From positions 6,032,993 to 6,096,992 of the forward strand of contig OZ025272.1 in NCBI GenBank assembly GCA_964019165.1: DNA of 64,000 nt, in the 5' to 3' direction. The number at the start of each line of letters is the position of its first letter. Position 1 is the stretch's first letter. A model generated the notes under the pieces. That model saw only the letters and a list, made by a program, of their open reading frames with translations. It was not told where the DNA came from and did no database searches. Shown in pieces: positions 62,483-64,000 of the stretch. This DNA is from Mastigias papua. Lineage: Eukaryota > Cnidaria > Scyphozoa > Rhizostomeae > Mastigiidae. Made by a program: the position numbers and the translations under genes.

Positions 62483-64000
62483 GCACTTTTAATATGATAT
62501 GACCATTAGATGTGTAGTCATTGCTGTATTGTCAGTGTTTGCACACATACGTATTTTAGGCCCATTACAGGTAATGATCAATTGTGCATATACTGTTGTA
62601 TCGTCGAAATTCTGTGCAAGTGCGTCAATCTCATGCATCAAACGTCGTTTACATGTATGGTTGGACCGTTGTCAGTAGTTTAGCCAATGCTTCCTACTCA
62701 TATTAGCTTTAGTCTTTGTTTTTACACTACATACACTATATAGAGCTTTAAACTGCCTTACATGTGGCAAAATTTACAATACTATGCAATGGCTACATTT
62801 GACTATGAATGTGTGTGTAACAGCGCCAAACCATAGTCTAAGCAGTTTTGTGCATTGAATCAAGCACTTTTAATATGATATGACCATCAGATGTGTAGTC
62901 ATTGCTGTATTTTCAGTGTTTGCACACATACGTATTTTAGGCCCATTACAGGTAATGATCAATTGTGCATATACTGTTGTATGGTTGAAATTCTGTGCAA
63001 ATGCGTCAATCTCATGCATCAAACGTCTTTAAAATCTTTGGTTGCACCGATGTCAGTAGTTTAGCCAATGCTTCCTACTCATATTAGCTTGAGTCTTTGT
63101 TTTTACACTACATACACTATATAGAGCTTTAAAGTGCCTTACATGTGGCAAAATTGACAATACTATGCAATGGCTACATTTGACTATAAATGTGTGTGTT
63201 ACAGCGCCAAACCATAATCTAAGCAGCTTTGTGCATTGAATCAAGCACTTTTAATATGATATGACCATCAGATGTGTAGTCATTGCTGTATTGTCAGTGT
63301 TTGCACACATACGTATTTTAGGCCCATTACAGGTAATGGTCAATTGTGCATATACTGTTGTATGGGTGAAGTTCTGTGCACATGCGTGAATCTCATGCAT
63401 CAAACGTCGTTTACATGTATGGTTGGACCGTTGTCAGTAGTTTAGCCAATGCTTCCTACTCGTATTAGCTTTAGTCTTTGGTGTTAAACTACATACACTA
63501 TATAGAGCTTAAAAAAGCCTTACATGTGGCAAAATTGACAATACTATGCAATGGCTACATTTGACTATAAGTGTGTGTGTAACAGCGCCAAACCATAATC
63601 TAAGCCGTTTTGTGCATTGAGTCAAGCATTTTTAATATGATATGACCATCAGATGTGTAGTCATTGCTGTATTGTCAGTGTTTGCACACATACGTATTTT
63701 AAGTCCATTACAGGTAATGATCAATTGTGCATATACTGTTGTATGGTTGAAAATCTGTTCAAGTGCGTCAATCTCATGCATCAAACGTCGTTTACATGTA
63801 TGGTTGGACCGTTGTCAGTAGTTTAGCCAATGCTTCCTACTCATCTTGGCTTTAGTCTTTGTTTTTTCGCTACATACACTATATAGTGCATTAAAGTGCC
63901 CTACATGTGGCAAAATTGACAATACTATGCAATGGCTACATTTGACTATAAATGTGTGTGTTACACCGCCAAACCATAATCTAAGCAGTTTTGTGCATTG

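Larger units (their letters stand above)
1..64000. repeat. 381-bp tandem satellite array filling the window
   Basis: Every part of the window aligns to one ~381-bp unit in a single orientation. Taking 'agcg' of the 'agcgccaaac' motif as phase mark, boundaries fall at 1, 381, 762, 1143, 1521, 1902 and 2280, and in the late array at 62,060 and 62,441. The usual step is 381 bp; steps of 378-380 bp come from small deletions. From total length, corrected for one 91-bp gain, one 17-bp gain and one 118-bp loss, I estimate about 168 monomers. Nearly invariant landmarks are 'aggcccattacagg', 'tgtgcatatactgttgtat', 'tcatgcatcaa', 'cactatatag' and 'gacaatactatgcaatgg'. One late monomer has 141 G+C in 381 bases and five CpG sites. 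The length is close to two nucleosome repeats, as in many eukaryotic satellites, but that link is inference. The array has no edge in the window, so its full size is unknown. I do not recognise the family. Confidence 0.98.
59050..64000. repeat. Right end of the window: return to near-consensus monomers
   Basis: About thirteen monomers. Those near 59.6-60.2 kb repeat earlier types ('gactttacac' with 'caaacttgac', then 'gcactattaatttgatatg' with 'ttttttcgctac'). From about 61.1 kb the copies are close to the window-wide consensus. One copy near 61,115 has 'acattttttgtaaatg' where others have 'acgtcttttacatg', a gain of 2 bp. The array continues past position 64,000, 36-40 bp into the next monomer. 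Confidence 0.8.

Noticed and set aside
1..64000. Many short open reading frames of 62-126 codons on both strands, taken as a gene family
   Set aside because: They recur at the 381-bp satellite period, have no recognisable domain, are often broken, and most differences change the residue. They are the same repeat read in frame and not separate genes.
1..64000. CRISPR array
   Set aside because: The repeats are contiguous 381-bp units with no unique spacers and no cas genes, and the scale is an order of magnitude too large.
1..64000. CENP-B box or telomere repeat that would place the array
   Set aside because: I saw no CENP-B-box-like core and no TTAGGG-type run in the monomer, so centromeric or subtelomeric location cannot be claimed from motif evidence.
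1..64000. Bacterial, plasmid or viral accessory region
   Set aside because: There is no coding density, no replication or mobility gene and no phage module. Long homogeneous satellite with higher-order structure is a eukaryotic feature.

Overview
The whole 64 kb window is one uninterrupted tandem satellite array with no genuine gene in it. The basic unit is about 381 bp (127 x 3) and about 37% G+C by hand count of one late copy. Taking the phase from 'agcgccaaac' at position 1, I estimate about 168 head-to-tail monomers, all in the same orientation. The array runs off both ends of the window. Single-copy flank, rRNA, tRNA, CRISPR-like spacers and a protein-coding gene are all absent. The short open frames that recur once per monomer, mainly on the minus strand, are the same satellite segment read again and again. 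This is repetitive eukaryotic DNA, of centromeric, pericentromeric or other heterochromatic type. The only foreign piece is a short retroposon tail of a kind common in animals (fish and many invertebrates), so an animal genome is my best guess. I do not recognise the satellite family.

Three domains can be told apart by diagnostic variants. Domain 1 (about 1-18.9 kb) has the most diverged monomers at its left end, then blocks repeated at spacings of 10, 9, 6 and 6 monomers (3,811, 3,430, 2,287 and 2,287 bp). Its copies often carry the 12-bp palindrome ACATACGTATGT. Domain 2 (about 18.9-33.5 kb) introduces a 'tttttcgctac...tatagtgc' variant and a 2-bp-shorter monomer. It holds a 6-monomer duplication (2,282 bp), a 3-monomer duplication (1,143 bp), and a recombinant segment near 31 kb stitched from two earlier blocks. 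Domain 3 (about 33.5-64 kb) introduces 'gtatcgtcgaaattc' and 'cagtggttg' variants. It holds a 9-monomer repeat (38.3-43.4 kb), a tandem dimer (43.6-44.9 kb), and a shuffled higher-order region (48.8-59 kb) with spacings of 6, 7, 3 and 4 monomers. The last few monomers, from about 61 kb on, are close to a simple consensus.

The period is broken clearly in three places: a 73-bp retroposon 3' end with an 18-bp target-site duplication (37,460-37,568), a 17-bp tandem duplication (34,326-34,359) and a 118-bp deletion (junction 39,743/39,744). No genes act together here. What the window shows is the history of the array: unequal exchange, gene conversion, local amplification and one retrotransposition.
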